41,212 bases of DNA, from NCBI GenBank assembly GCA_041686195.1, contig JAWLEI010000020.1, positions 1 through 41,212 of the forward strand, given 5' to 3'. Position 1 is the stretch's first letter; every line of letters starts with the position of its first letter. The DNA comes from Desulfovermiculus sp041686195 (GTDB lineage: Bacteria; Desulfobacterota; Desulfovibrionia; Desulfovibrionales; Desulfothermaceae). The notes under the pieces are model-generated. The model was not told where the DNA came from. It worked only from the letters and a program-made list of their open reading frames with translations, and made no database searches. The translations under genes and the position numbers were made by a program. Positions 7,954 through 15,942 of the stretch are shown one piece after another.

Positions 7954-9693
7954 TCACCCTTTGGCGATGCGAGGCAACATGAGATGGTGCTGGGGGCAAA
8001 GTGATTTGGGATTTTGATACGCGGCCCCGGCAAAAGCCTGCATATAGCTGCGCAGATCGCGCAAGGCGGCGATCTCGTCAATCAGGCCCGTCTTGGCGCA
8101 AAATATGGGTCTGGAGGTATCAAAGTACTTCTTCACCAATTCGTTCATCTTTTCTACGGTGGGCTCCAGAGATTTTCCAGCCTGTTGATCCTTGATCAAG
8201 CGTCTGGTGTAGGTGGCGACAGCAGCCGTTTCCCCGTGCATCACGTAGATCTCAGTGGCCACAGTGCCCAGAGTGAAGGCATTGTGCCGATTGGCCGTAG
8301 GCCCGCCCATGATATAATGGGCTGCGGCCGAGCCCTTGCGCAGAGTGACCAGCATCATGGGCACATCGGTCTGCTGAATGGAGTAGATCAGGCTCTGGCC
8401 CAGGCCCAGAAGTTCGGCCTTCTCGGCAATGTTGCCCACGTCAATACCGCTGGTATCCTGAAACCAGATGACAGGCAGACGATCCCGGCCGCACAAGGTA
8501 ACGAACTCATTCATCTTGATCAGGCCCTGGCGGTAGAGTTTTCCGCCGATACCTGGATAATCTGCATATTCCGGATATCCTTTGGGCATGATTCCCTGCC
8601 GGTTGCCGATGCATCCGCAGAGCATTCCGTCGAGCTTGACCAATCCGGTATACACCTCTGGTCCGTAATCCGGGCGAAACTCCTGGTGTTCGCTCCCGTC
8701 CACCAGCCTGGACAGGATCTGCTCAAAATCATAGGTCCTTTTGGGATTGACCGGCAGAAGGTAATACAGGTCTTCTGTTGGAAACTTGGGCTCTTTCGGC
8801 TCATCCACCCGGAAAAAGTCTGGATCATAGGCCGGGAGCTTGCTCATATAGTCCCGCATAGCCTTGAGCACGCCTTCTTCGGTTTCAAAGACATAACGGA
8901 AGAAGCCGGTCTCATCGTAGTGAATATCCACTCCGCCCGGGGGAGTTTCCCGGTGTTGCTTGGCCACATCAATGAGCTCCTGGGCCGACTCGACATCAAA
9001 ATATCCTTTAGGGCTCATGCCGCTGACGATTCCAGCCCCGCCCACAGCGATGTTGCAGTTTTTGTGGGCAAAAAGAATGGTCGGGCTCACCCCTTGGTAC
9101 CCCCCCCCGGCCGGATTGGTCCCATAGATCCCGGCCAGGACAGGCAGCCCCATTTGCTCCAACTCCGCATGGCGGAAAAAGGTGGTTCCCGATCCCCGGC
9201 GACCACCATAGAATTTCTCCTGTTCCGGCAGCTTGACCCCACTGCAGTTGACCACCCAGACCAGGGGAATATTCAAGCGCTTGGCCAGGTCCGTGACTCG
9301 GAATATGTTCTCCGCTTGTCCCGGAATCCACGCCCCGGCCATATATTTATTGTCAAACCCGATGACCACTGCCCAACGGCCGTTGATCTTGGCCAGGCCA
9401 TCCACCACGTTAGTGGTGCAGTCTTCGTTTTCCGCTGGATTATAGAGCATGTGCAGGGGACGCCACGTCCCTTCGTCAACCAGGATGTCCAGGCGCTGCC
9501 AGATAGTCAGCTGCCCCCGAGAGTTGATCTTTTCTGCAGGCAATCCAAATTCCTTGATTTTGTCCTTGGCTTCCTGCACCTCTTGCTCTGCTTTTTCCAC
9601 TTCCTGCATGTTATCTTCGGTCCGCTGCTTGACCTTGTCCTTCAAGGGCTTACCCAGCAGATCCATATTCTTGAAATACTTATGCATACACAA
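7954..9693 (-). CDS. gcdA: Glutaconyl-CoA decarboxylase alpha subunit (carboxyltransferase)
   Basis: The 579-residue protein belongs to the biotin-dependent carboxyltransferase family. It is closest in length and features to GcdA of glutaconyl-CoA decarboxylase (about 587 residues in Acidaminococcus). It has the two crotonase-fold halves, with oxyanion-hole segments GAGIVSGMSPKG in the N-half and a GSAAAHYIMGGPTANRHNAF region in the C-half. It moves the carboxyl group of glutaconyl-CoA onto biotin and releases crotonyl-CoA. No biotin carboxylase gene is present, and a Na+-pump beta subunit is linked, which favours a decarboxylase over an acyl-CoA carboxylase. The first codon lies close to M10 and another start there is possible. 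A 599-codon antisense ORF spans the same DNA and is regarded as a codon-bias shadow. Confidence 0.92.
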   Translation of the reverse strand: MCMHKYFKNMDLLGKPLKDKVKQRTEDNMQEVEKAEQEVQEAKDKIKEFGLPAEKINSRGQLTIWQRLDILVDEGTWRPLHMLYNPAENEDCTTNVVDGLAKINGRWAVVIGFDNKYMAGAWIPGQAENIFRVTDLAKRLNIPLVWVVNCSGVKLPEQEKFYGGRRGSGTTFFRHAELEQMGLPVLAGIYGTNPAGGGYQGVSPTILFAHKNCNIAVGGAGIVSGMSPKGYFDVESAQELIDVAKQHRETPPGGVDIHYDETGFFRYVFETEEGVLKAMRDYMSKLPAYDPDFFRVDEPKEPKFPTEDLYYLLPVNPKRTYDFEQILSRLVDGSEHQEFRPDYGPEVYTGLVKLDGMLCGCIGNRQGIMPKGYPEYADYPGIGGKLYRQGLIKMNEFVTLCGRDRLPVIWFQDTSGIDVGNIAEKAELLGLGQSLIYSIQQTDVPMMLVTLRKGSAAAHYIMGGPTANRHNAFTLGTVATEIYVMHGETAAVATYTRRLIKDQQAGKSLEPTVEKMNELVKKYFDTSRPIFCAKTGLIDEIAALRDLRSYMQAFAGAAYQNPKSLCPQHHLMLPRIAKG

Positions 9694-9722
9694 AAACTCC
9701 CTGACCCGAACTTGAATCGGGG

Positions 9723-9938
9723 TTATTCAATCACCGCCAAGACATCGTCTTCTTCCACAGTGTCGCCAGGCTTGACCTTAATTTCCTTGACTGTCCCATC
9801 AGCAGAGGAATAGACCGGTGTTTCCATTTTCATGGCCTCAAGGACCATAATTTCATCATCTTCCTCCACTTCGTCGCCTTGCTTTACGGTAATCGTCCAT
9901 ACTTTTCCGGCCAGAGGGGATTTGATTTCTTCTGACAT
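9723..9938 (-). CDS. gcdC: Biotin carboxyl carrier subunit of the decarboxylase
   Basis: The 71-residue protein is a bare biotinyl domain. EAMKMET contains K37, the biotinylation lysine, within an all-beta repeat that begins IKSPLAGKV and ends DDVLAVIE. It shuttles the carboxyl group between the carboxyltransferase and the Na+ pump. Related GcdC proteins usually have a long Ala/Pro-rich linker before this domain; none is present, so this is a minimal carrier. The ATG at 9938 was preferred to an in-frame GTG two codons earlier because AAGGAG lies 5 nt before the ATG and overlaps the region just ahead of the GTG. It lies between the dehydrogenase and carboxyltransferase genes. Confidence 0.92.
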   Translation of the reverse strand: MSEEIKSPLAGKVWTITVKQGDEVEEDDEIMVLEAMKMETPVYSSADGTVKEIKVKPGDTVEEDDVLAVIE

Positions 9939-10033
9939 ACTCACTCCTTATTTTTGAACAATCTGCGATCACTCTTCCTGTTTGCCAATCATGCGTGTCC
10001 ATGGGTGGTAGGTGGTAGTATGCAAAGTACACC

Positions 10034-11203
10034 TTATTTGTCCCGGTTGGCCTTGCGTACGCCCAACTGGTCCAAAGCAATAATCATCTTGCAGATATTG
10101 GCTGACCCTTCCACCATGTAATAGGTCGGCATATCCCGGAACAGACGTTCCACAGGGTATTCAGTTGAATACCCGTAAGCCCCCAGGATGCGCATGGCAA
10201 AGTTGGCCGCCTTGTTGGCCACCTCGCCGGCCAGGTACTTGGCTTGGGCCACATCCAAACCGTTATTCAGCTTGCCTTGATCCTTGAAGTAGGCCGCTTT
10301 GTAAACCACCAGCCGGGCGGCTTCGATTTCGGCCGAGAGCTGGCCGATCATTTCCTGATTCATTTGAAAGTCGCCGATGGATTTGCCGAACTGCTTGCGC
10401 TGCTTGCAGTACTTAACAATTTCGTCCAGGCAGGCCTGGGCCAGGCCAACCCCTCCGGCTGCTGCCGACAGCCGGGTCTGGTTCAAGGAGCTGAAGACGA
10501 TTCTGGCCCCATCCCCGGGACTACCCAGGATATTTTCCTTGGGCACCCGGGTGTTGTCCAGAAAGACCTCTCCGGTTGGCGAACAGTGAGAGCCCATCTT
10601 GTCCAGCTTGGTGGTCTTGATCCCATTGAAGTTCTTGGGTTCAATGACAAAAGCGGACAAGCCTTTGGAGCCTTTGGACTGGTCTGTGTAGGCGTAATAG
10701 ATGAGGACATCGGCGACATGGGCATTGGAGATCCAGGTCTTGCTCCCGTTTATGAGCCAGTGATCGCCCTTGTCCTCAGCCGTGGATTGCATGGCCATGA
10801 CATCTGACCCGGCATCCGGCTCAGTGATGCCAAAGCCGCCAACATATTCCGCTTCCACCAGCTTGGGGATGTATTTTTTCTTCAGCTCTTCGCTTCCGTA
10901 GCGATAGATGGTATAGGCGCACCCCAGCTCCTGCATGTTTACCTGCACACGCAGAGAGCTGGCCGCACGGGCTATCTCTTCGGTCACAATCATGGAGGCC
11001 ACAAAGCCCATGCCTTCACCTCCATATTCCTCAGGGACCACTGTGCCAAAGAAGCCCAGCTCTCCCATGGGCTTTAAGGCTTCTTCATATGGAAAATGAT
11101 GTTCCTGGTCCCACTCCGAGAGATTGGGCACCAGCTTCTTAGTGGCAAATTCACGAACTGATTTCCGAAGCATTTCCTGTTCTTTGGTCCACGAAAAATC
11201 CAT
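10034..11203 (-). CDS. Acyl-CoA dehydrogenase, probably non-decarboxylating glutaryl-CoA dehydrogenase
   Basis: The 389-residue flavoprotein has the complete acyl-CoA dehydrogenase fold: an N-terminal helical domain, the beta-domain signature GGFGITEPDAGSD with KTWISNA, and a C-terminal domain with RKQFGKSIGDFQ. The likely catalytic base is E365 in MVEGSANI. In decarboxylating glutaryl-CoA dehydrogenases the residue before that Glu is Tyr (human Y369-E370). Here it is V364, the exchange described for the non-decarboxylating Desulfococcus enzyme. R85 is placed to bind the distal carboxylate. The product would then be glutaconyl-CoA, which the downstream gcd genes decarboxylate. It is first in the block, with an AGGGGGAA ribosome-binding site and a sigma-54-type promoter upstream. 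Family certain; substrate inferred. Confidence 0.85.
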   Translation of the reverse strand: MDFSWTKEQEMLRKSVREFATKKLVPNLSEWDQEHHFPYEEALKPMGELGFFGTVVPEEYGGEGMGFVASMIVTEEIARAASSLRVQVNMQELGCAYTIYRYGSEELKKKYIPKLVEAEYVGGFGITEPDAGSDVMAMQSTAEDKGDHWLINGSKTWISNAHVADVLIYYAYTDQSKGSKGLSAFVIEPKNFNGIKTTKLDKMGSHCSPTGEVFLDNTRVPKENILGSPGDGARIVFSSLNQTRLSAAAGGVGLAQACLDEIVKYCKQRKQFGKSIGDFQMNQEMIGQLSAEIEAARLVVYKAAYFKDQGKLNNGLDVAQAKYLAGEVANKAANFAMRILGAYGYSTEYPVERLFRDMPTYYMVEGSANICKMIIALDQLGVRKANRDK

Positions 11204-11254
11204 CGATTTCCCCCTGTCTGAAATTGGTTAGTATTTTATGCTCATGAGTTCAAA

Positions 11255-11268
11255 GCAATATTTGGGCC
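11255..11268 (-). promoter_or_regulatory. Sigma-54 promoter for the glutarate/decarboxylase operon
   Basis: On the minus strand TGGCCCAAATATTGCT matches the sigma-54 consensus TGGCACN5TTGCW with one mismatch. The -24 GG (11268-11267) and -12 GC (11256-11255) are exactly 10 nt apart. The predicted start near 11243 would leave a leader of about 40 nt before the dehydrogenase ATG. A sigma-54 activator gene is divergently placed next door. Confidence 0.75.
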
Positions 11269-11340
11269 ATAAACATTTTAATTCATAAATTTCAAGTTGT
11301 TACATTTTTTATGCTTATATGCACCCTCCTCTTTTTTTTG

Positions 11341-11500
11341 CATTATTGCAAGAACAACACCTCGTATCGAGTTGCATAATTTTTGTGCCTGGTATGGGCA
11401 GTTCATCTGGAGATGACCAGAGCACAAAATGGCCCACAACAAATTTACCCGGTATGGACTGCAAATATCTGTGACAAATAATGCAACAAACCAATTATAT
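11341..11500. promoter_or_regulatory. Candidate upstream activator sites in the divergent intergenic region
   Basis: The 411-nt stretch 11204-11614 has no gene. Within it lie the palindrome CTCGTATCGAG (11361-11371), inverted-repeat halves ATTTTTGTGC-CTGGT and ACCAG-AGCACAAAAT (about 11378-11430), and a direct repeat GGTATGG at about 11391 and 11451. TGCATAAT-like boxes occur near 11342, 11374 and 11478. They are 75-230 nt upstream of the sigma-54 promoter, a normal place for enhancer sites. Which elements bind the activator is unknown. Confidence 0.45.
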
Positions 11501-11538
11501 TGCGAATCTTAAAAAATAGAGATCAGCTCACATAAGGC

Positions 11539-11570
11539 TTGACATTTTTTTGCATTTTTGCAAATATTTT
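11539..11570 (+). promoter_or_regulatory. Possible sigma-70 promoter of the activator gene
   Basis: TTGACA at 11539-11544 is a perfect -35 box. The best -10 candidates, within AAATATTTT at 11562-11570, are AT-rich but poor matches, with spacing of 18-20 nt. This supports a weak promoter for the downstream regulator and argues for its ATG at 11615. Confidence 0.4.
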
Positions 11571-11614
11571 GCATTCTTTCAAATCGATTATCCCGGGTAT
11601 TAAAGATTCAGATT

Positions 11615-13342
11615 ATGCCAGCCCACTCCGATACCTCGCCAATCTCTTTGCAGCATCTCCTGGACACCCTGCACTTTGGGCTCATTGTCGTAGACAGGAA
11701 GGGGTCGTTTCTTTTCAGCAACCGTGAAGCCCAAAGGCTCCTGGCGTATTCCAGGGATACCCTGCACAGCTTGAATTTTGCCAAAATCAACCCAGTCGCC
11801 TGGGAGGAGTTCCAGCAAATCTTCAACACCGGTGCCACTCAATACGGCAAACGCAAGCAATACAGACACAAGGTCTTTTTTGTTCATCGCTGGCCGCTTT
11901 GGGATGATGATCAGATCATAGCAGTGGTTTCAGTCTTTCAGCATTACGCAGAGTTTGAAAAAAATTTTTTTGAAATCGACTCGTACAAGAGTTTGACCAA
12001 AGAGCTGAACACAATCTTTCAGTCAACGTATGATGGCTTGTATATCACTGACGGACAGGGCGTCACCCTGCGGGTAAATAAATCGTGGGAAAAGATCACC
12101 GGCTTAAAGCCAGAAGACGTGTTAAACAAAAATACAGCTGATCTGGAAAAGCAGGGGTATATCTCCAAGTTCGTCAGCCCGATGGTGATCAAAGAGAAAA
12201 AGCCTATTTCCATCAAGGCCACGACGATGACCAACCGGGAAGTCCTGGTTTCCGGAAATCCGGTTTTCGATGACCAGGGCGAAGTGGAGATGGTGGTCAC
12301 CACAGTTCGGGATCTGACCGACATTCAGAGCCTGTCCAAGGAACTAAAGACTGCCCAGGAAAAGAGCAAAGAATATCAAAAAAAACTGGAAACCCTGCAT
12401 CAGCAATTGTTGCAGGAAGAAGATCTCATCGCCAAATCCAAGTCGATGAAAGAGATAAGCCGGATGGCCATTCAGCTCGGAGATGTCAAAACACCGCTTT
12501 TAATCACCGGTGAAACAGGAGCTGGAAAAGAGGTGGTGGCCAAACTCATTCACAAACACAACCACTACTGCTCGCAAGGACCGTTTTTGAAAATTAATTG
12601 TGGAGCAATCCCGGACAATCTTCTGGAAGCCGAGCTTTTCGGCTATGAACGGGGGGCATTCACCAACGCCAACCCCAAAGGGAAGCCGGGCCTTTTGGAA
12701 TTGGCCGAGGGAGGCAGCCTGGTATTAGATGAAATTGGGGAACTTTCATTTAATGTTCAATCCAAGCTGCTGGCTGTTCTGCAAGATCGAGAAATAACCA
12801 GGGTGGGAGGGATCAAAAGCCGAAAAATTGATGTCCGCTTTATCTTTATTACCAACCGGGATCTGGAAGCCATGGTCAAAAACGGCGAATTTCGCGAAGA
12901 TCTCTATTACCGGATGAACATCATCCCCATCCAGGTTCCTCCCCTGCGAAAACGAAAAGAAGACATAATTCCCCTTATCAATTACTTTGTGCAAAAATTT
13001 ACAAAAAAATACAACAAAAACATATACTTCACTCGGGAATCCATTGACTCCCTCTATGCCTATGCCTGGCCGGGAAACGTCCGGGAGCTACGCCACCTGA
13101 TTGAGCGATTTGTGGTTGTAAACAACAACAGGGAAATCGAGCGGGCAGATATACCTATCAATACAGATACAGACCCGGTGCACAGTCTCTTTGACCCCCA
13201 AACGACCCTCAAACAGGCCGTCAGGGATTTTGAAGTCAAATTTATCAAACGATCCATTGAAAACTATGGGGATCTGAAAACAGCAGCTGAAAAGCTGGGC
13301 GTGGATCAATCGACATTGTACCGTAAGCTGAAAAGACGCTGA
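11615..13342 (+). CDS. PAS-domain sigma-54-dependent transcriptional activator
   Basis: The 575-residue protein is an enhancer-binding protein for RNA polymerase with sigma-54. Two PAS-like sensory domains (about residues 10-125 and 130-245) and a short coiled coil precede the AAA+ domain. That domain has Walker A GETGAGKE near 298, a Walker B-like LVLDEIGE and a WPGNVREL segment. A Fis-type helix-turn-helix (DLKTAAEKLGVDQSTLYRKL) ends the protein. The sigma-54 contact loop reads GAFTNA instead of GAFTGA. It is divergent from the glutarate operon, which has a sigma-54 promoter, and convergent with the TRAP genes, so it probably controls the operon in response to a substrate-derived ligand. 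The ATG at 11615 was chosen; a TTG at 11558 is in frame but overlaps promoter-like sequence. Confidence 0.9.
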   Translation: MPAHSDTSPISLQHLLDTLHFGLIVVDRKGSFLFSNREAQRLLAYSRDTLHSLNFAKINPVAWEEFQQIFNTGATQYGKRKQYRHKVFFVHRWPLWDDDQIIAVVSVFQHYAEFEKNFFEIDSYKSLTKELNTIFQSTYDGLYITDGQGVTLRVNKSWEKITGLKPEDVLNKNTADLEKQGYISKFVSPMVIKEKKPISIKATTMTNREVLVSGNPVFDDQGEVEMVVTTVRDLTDIQSLSKELKTAQEKSKEYQKKLETLHQQLLQEEDLIAKSKSMKEISRMAIQLGDVKTPLLITGETGAGKEVVAKLIHKHNHYCSQGPFLKINCGAIPDNLLEAELFGYERGAFTNANPKGKPGLLELAEGGSLVLDEIGELSFNVQSKLLAVLQDREITRVGGIKSRKIDVRFIFITNRDLEAMVKNGEFREDLYYRMNIIPIQVPPLRKRKEDIIPLINYFVQKFTKKYNKNIYFTRESIDSLYAYAWPGNVRELRHLIERFVVVNNNREIERADIPINTDTDPVHSLFDPQTTLKQAVRDFEVKFIKRSIENYGDLKTAAEKLGVDQSTLYRKLKRR

Positions 13343-13410
13343 ATGGTTATAGCTGCTTATGCGACGAGACTGGTCCACACCCCTGCCCGATAAGGCAACA
13401 CCGCGCTGAG

Positions 13411-13442
13411 ATATTTCAGATTTGCCGGAGGCAAAGCTGAAC
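13411..13442. repeat. Dispersed palindromic repeat copy
   Basis: A 32-nt element centred on TTTGCCGGAGGCAAA, which can fold on itself, lies between the convergent regulator and TRAP permease genes. It is identical to 37345-37376 and present inverted and slightly diverged at 35023-35055. It may serve as a bidirectional transcript end, but there is no T-run. Confidence 0.7.
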
Positions 13443-13450
13443 TGTGGCCA

Positions 13451-15343
13451 TTAAACAGATACGGCATCTGTTTTTTCTTGGGCCTTTGACCTTAATACGT
13501 GGATTGCCAATGCAAAGCCGATAATTACCAAACCAATAAGATCGCTATATATACTCGTATATATCAGCATCAACGATCCACACACGAAAAGAATCCTTTC
13601 ATAGAACTTGGCTGGCCTCCATACATACCCGATTACTCCTCCTGCCAAGGAAGCAATGCCAATGATTGCTGTAGCAGTCGCCCACAGAATGTTGAACAAA
13701 TCGCCGTGTGCCACAAGCAAAGGATCATAGGCGAACATAAAGGGAATAATAAAGGCTGCAACTCCAATCTTACAGGCTGTCACTGCTATTTTGAGGGGGT
13801 CAGCCTCTGCTATTGCTGATGCGCCATAGGCAGCCAGGGCGATGGGCGGGGTTATTGCAGAGATAATAGCAAAGTAAAACACAAACAGATGAGCCGAAAG
13901 GGGATAGAGCCCCATTTTGACCAGGGCCGGGGCGGCCATGGTTCCGGCAACTATATAGGCAGCAGTGGCCGGCAGGCCCATGCCCAGGATTATGGCCATT
14001 ACAGCGGTCAAGATCAAGGCTAACCACAGGATGCCGCCAGAAGCGGATATAATCAGGGAAGATATCTTCAAGCCCAATCCGCTGAGATTAATGCATCCGA
14101 TGACCAGTCCAGCTGTAGCACAGGCCATGGCGACAGTAATGGTTCTCTTTGAAGCAGCCACAGCCCCTTCTTTAAAACGGGTCCAGTTAATCCTCGATTG
14201 CCATCTGACAAAGGAGATGATAAACATGCAAACAATAGAATAGAATGCAGATCGTATGGGCGAATACTGAACTACGCCCAAAAAGTATATCAAGGCAAAG
14301 AGGGGAAGCAAAAAGTGTCCCCCTGTCTTGAGCACCTGCTTCAGGGAAGGCAGGTCTTTACGTGGCAGCCCCAACAAACCGAGGCGAGAGGATTCAAAAT
14401 GGACAGCAAACAAAATGCACAGATAGTAAAGGAGAGCGGGAATGATAGCCGCGACAACCACATGAATGTAAGGAATGCCCAAAAATTCGGCAATAATAAA
14501 TGCCGCTGCTCCCATAATGGGCGGCATGAGCTGTCCGCCTGCTGAAGCGCAGGCTTCAACTGCTCCTGCAAAATGTGATCTGTACCCGCTGCTTTTCATC
14601 AGCGGGATGGTGAACGCCCCGGTGCCCACAACATTGGCTACAGCGCTCCCGGTCAGAGATCCCATGAGCCCGCTGCCCAAAACGGCGGTCTTGGCCGGCC
14701 CTCCGGTAAATCTGCCCATAACCGACATGGCCAGATCCAGCAGGAACTTGCCCATGCCCAGCTTTTCCAGCATTGTGGTGAGAAAAATAAACAAAAAGAT
14801 ATAGCTTGCTGAAACCCCCAAGGGAATTCCAAAGATACCTTCCGTGGTCAAGTACATCTGAGAAATAATCCGTTCTACAGAATAGCCTTTATGGGCTAAC
14901 AATCCGGGAAGCCAGGGTCCGGCCATAGTATAACCTAAAAAAACCAGGGCGATTCCGACCAGAACCCAGCCCGTAGCCCGGCGGGTAGCCTCCAGAACTA
15001 CGAAGATCATTATGCCCCCAAAAACAAGGTCTGGGGTTGTGGGGATGCCCAACCTGTCGACTATATCCTGATAGAAGAAAATAATATACAGACCAGAGGC
15101 AATGGACAGGAGGATCAAAAGCCAGTCAAATACCGTAGGGTTGTCCCTCTGTCTCAGCGGATAAACCAGAAAGACCAGCATGAGCATGAATACAAGATGC
15201 ACGTCTCTTTGAATCCAGGCCGTAAACATGGATATGCCTGAAGTGTACAGATGAAAAACAGTCAGAGCCAGGGAAACAAGCAGAATGGACTTGGCCGTAA
15301 TAAAATTTGCTCCGCCTGAAGGTTGTGCATCATTTGCTGGCAT
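13451..15343 (-). CDS. TRAP transporter fused permease (4TM/12TM, TAXI type)
   Basis: The 630-residue, highly hydrophobic protein fuses the small (DctQ-like) and large (DctM-like) TRAP permease subunits, the normal arrangement for TAXI systems. Typical DctM signatures are visible: a GSGLMGSLTGSAVANVVGTG segment, ASAGGQLMPPIMGAAAF and GMGLPATAAYI. It couples import of an organic acid to an ion gradient in the cytoplasmic membrane. It is last in a three-gene minus-strand operon after the TAXI binding protein and a DUF1850 protein. Its position beside the regulator of the glutarate block suggests a C4-C5 dicarboxylate or glutamate-like substrate. That is inference from context only. Confidence 0.92.
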   Translation of the reverse strand: MPANDAQPSGGANFITAKSILLVSLALTVFHLYTSGISMFTAWIQRDVHLVFMLMLVFLVYPLRQRDNPTVFDWLLILLSIASGLYIIFFYQDIVDRLGIPTTPDLVFGGIMIFVVLEATRRATGWVLVGIALVFLGYTMAGPWLPGLLAHKGYSVERIISQMYLTTEGIFGIPLGVSASYIFLFIFLTTMLEKLGMGKFLLDLAMSVMGRFTGGPAKTAVLGSGLMGSLTGSAVANVVGTGAFTIPLMKSSGYRSHFAGAVEACASAGGQLMPPIMGAAAFIIAEFLGIPYIHVVVAAIIPALLYYLCILFAVHFESSRLGLLGLPRKDLPSLKQVLKTGGHFLLPLFALIYFLGVVQYSPIRSAFYSIVCMFIISFVRWQSRINWTRFKEGAVAASKRTITVAMACATAGLVIGCINLSGLGLKISSLIISASGGILWLALILTAVMAIILGMGLPATAAYIVAGTMAAPALVKMGLYPLSAHLFVFYFAIISAITPPIALAAYGASAIAEADPLKIAVTACKIGVAAFIIPFMFAYDPLLVAHGDLFNILWATATAIIGIASLAGGVIGYVWRPAKFYERILFVCGSLMLIYTSIYSDLIGLVIIGFALAIHVLRSKAQEKTDAVSV

Positions 15344-15359
15344 CTCACATTACCCCCTG

Positions 15360-15842
15360 TTATCTCAATTCAATCCGTACCAAGGTAAAAACTGGGAAAT
15401 GATTCCGCAGATAAACTTCTTTTCCCCTGTAAATCAACGTATGATCAGCTATCGACCCTACTCTTAAAGGCAAAGAGTCAATCTTTCTCTGCAGGTTGTC
15501 GATATATGTCCATTTTCCCTCCATTCGCAAATCGCCTTCCCCCACATAATCCAGGCCAGCGCCAAAGTCTATAACTTTGATTCCGGTCAAGATCAACTCT
15601 CCGTCTTCATTGGTATAAAATTCGTGGACAGGCAGCTTGTCGACTGAATGTATATAGCGGATTGAAAAGCTTTCACCTTCATCCAGCTCTCCACTCCAGA
15701 CTACCTCACTGGACCTGGCATCCCTGATGACCAGTTCCTTGTCTTTTTCTTGCGCCTCTATGCCCAAGGCATCAGCAGCAATGCAGAGAACAGAATAAAA
15801 AACTGCAATCTGGACAAGCCAAGCCGGTACTGTCTTTCTCAA
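15360..15842 (-). CDS. DUF1850 protein of the TRAP-TAXI operon
   Basis: The protein carries the DUF1850 pattern: WSGELDEGESFSIRYIHSV, then PVHEFYTNEDGELILTG and FGAGLDY. DUF1850 genes are repeatedly found beside TAXI transporters, as here. The long reading frame opens at 15929. A TTG at 15842 is the better start: AGGAGGGG lies a few bases upstream, and the protein would then begin with a clean signal peptide (LRKTVPAWLVQIAVFYSVLC...), giving about 160 residues exported to the periplasm or anchored there. It sits between the binding protein and the permease. Its biochemical role is unknown; a transport accessory role is inferred. Confidence 0.8.
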   Translation of the reverse strand: MRKTVPAWLVQIAVFYSVLCIAADALGIEAQEKDKELVIRDARSSEVVWSGELDEGESFSIRYIHSVDKLPVHEFYTNEDGELILTGIKVIDFGAGLDYVGEGDLRMEGKWTYIDNLQRKIDSLPLRVGSIADHTLIYRGKEVYLRNHFPVFTLVRIELR

Positions 15843-15942
15843 ACTCTCTTCCCCTCCTGTTTTTATTCTCATCAACTGAAAAAGCATCCCGGGGCTGGCC
15901 TCAGGATGCTTCTTCAGTCCAGAGAACATTTCTTTCCCGAGC

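Noticed and set aside
7743..8081. 112-codon minus-strand frame
   Set aside because: It runs through the hairpin and overlaps the carboxyltransferase end. The 44-codon membrane gene in another frame has the ribosome-binding site.
8014..9813. 599-codon plus-strand frame
   Set aside because: Mirror of the carboxyltransferase gene. It has no domains, and such long antisense frames are common opposite GC-biased genes.
11348..11361. Second sigma-54-like element on the minus strand
   Set aside because: GG and GC have the correct 10-nt spacing, but the -24 side (AGGTGT) is a poor match and the element at 11255-11268 is clearly better.
13343..13450. Insertion-sequence end
   Set aside because: Only a short palindromic repeat is present, with no transposase or target duplication.
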